From Vibrio pectenicida (lineage in GTDB: Bacteria > Pseudomonadota > Gammaproteobacteria > Enterobacterales > Vibrionaceae), in contig AP024889.1 of NCBI GenBank assembly GCA_024347015.1, positions 1,364,001-1,428,000 on the forward strand: a stretch of 64,000 nt of DNA, read 5' to 3'. The stretch's first letter is position 1; each line of letters begins with the position of its first letter. Below are positions 63,826-64,000 of this stretch, in pieces. The position numbers and the translations under genes were made by a program. Under the pieces are notes generated by a model. The model saw only the letters and a program-made list of their open reading frames with translations, made no database searches and was not told the DNA's origin.

Positions 63826-64000
63826 TAAGTTAGGTCTTCTGCACTTTATTCGATCTTAATATCAAATATGTATTATTTCTACTGGATGAAATATTTATTA
63901 TATATTGAGTCTAAAATGGTTTGTGTTGCATAATGAATTATGATTTAAATGCGCAGTAAAAAGGAATGCCCTTAAAAATGGCAAGAAACATATTAAAGAG
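63826..64000. other. Downstream tail of window
   Basis: 175 AT-rich bases after the GGDEF-EAL stop. No terminator or gene start can be supported before the window ends. Confidence 0.4.

Overview
The window reads as chromosomal DNA of a member of the Vibrionaceae (Gammaproteobacteria). The evidence is gene order and content: a VarA/UvrY-uvrC-pgsA run followed by Cys/Gly/Leu/Gly tRNAs, an AspS-like type II secretion pilotin, a tandem glycine riboswitch in front of a sodium:alanine/glycine symporter, polB, efpL next to yciU, pheST and ihfA. Base composition is moderately AT-rich by eye. Species cannot be fixed from the sequence alone.

Layout. 1-9.3 kb: a truncated cardiolipin synthase, an NSS-type Na+ symporter, two RNA-modification-type enzymes and a ynjBCD-F ABC transporter/CDP-alcohol transferase operon. 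9.3-23.9 kb: mostly small housekeeping genes (HslJ-like META lipoprotein, DUF1289, pilotin, yciI, yciB, a GemA-like protein, ihfA, yciU, efpL), then polB, a DUF4105 envelope protein, DUF3015, uvrY-uvrC and pgsA. 24.1-24.5 kb: four tRNAs. 24.6-38.5 kb: periplasmic binding protein, OYE-type reductase with its TetR regulator and three matching operators, a soluble sugar dehydrogenase, pheST, an AT-rich XRE/small protein/VUT-transporter cassette, MATE pump, LysR and D-lactate dehydrogenase.

38.9-47.8 kb is a coherent catabolic-looking cluster: KDPG/KHG aldolase, LysR regulator, RidA, aldehyde dehydrogenase, a betaine-operon-type M19 'dipeptidase' lacking canonical metal ligands, a BCCT transporter with an altered aromatic box, a 569-residue protein of unknown function and a DUF3726-type protein. 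It looks built to import a betaine-like compound and process an imine/aldehyde intermediate; the substrate is not known.

47.9-52.6 kb is an accessory island. It holds a CesT-like type III chaperone gene followed by a large amphipathic/hydrophobic protein, two tandem paralogous proteins that share a His-Asp-Gln-Cys arrangement typical of CE-clan cysteine proteases (candidate secreted effectors), an integron-integrase N-terminal fragment and a YefM-YoeB toxin-antitoxin pair. No secretion apparatus genes are present here. This is the most likely location of something undescribed.

52.8-64 kb returns to core functions: M32 carboxypeptidase, LysE exporter, an NAD salvage cluster (pncB, nrtR, nicotinamidase) with a central palindrome, the glycine riboswitch-symporter unit, small membrane proteins, yggL, a membrane coiled-coil protein and a GGDEF-EAL protein.
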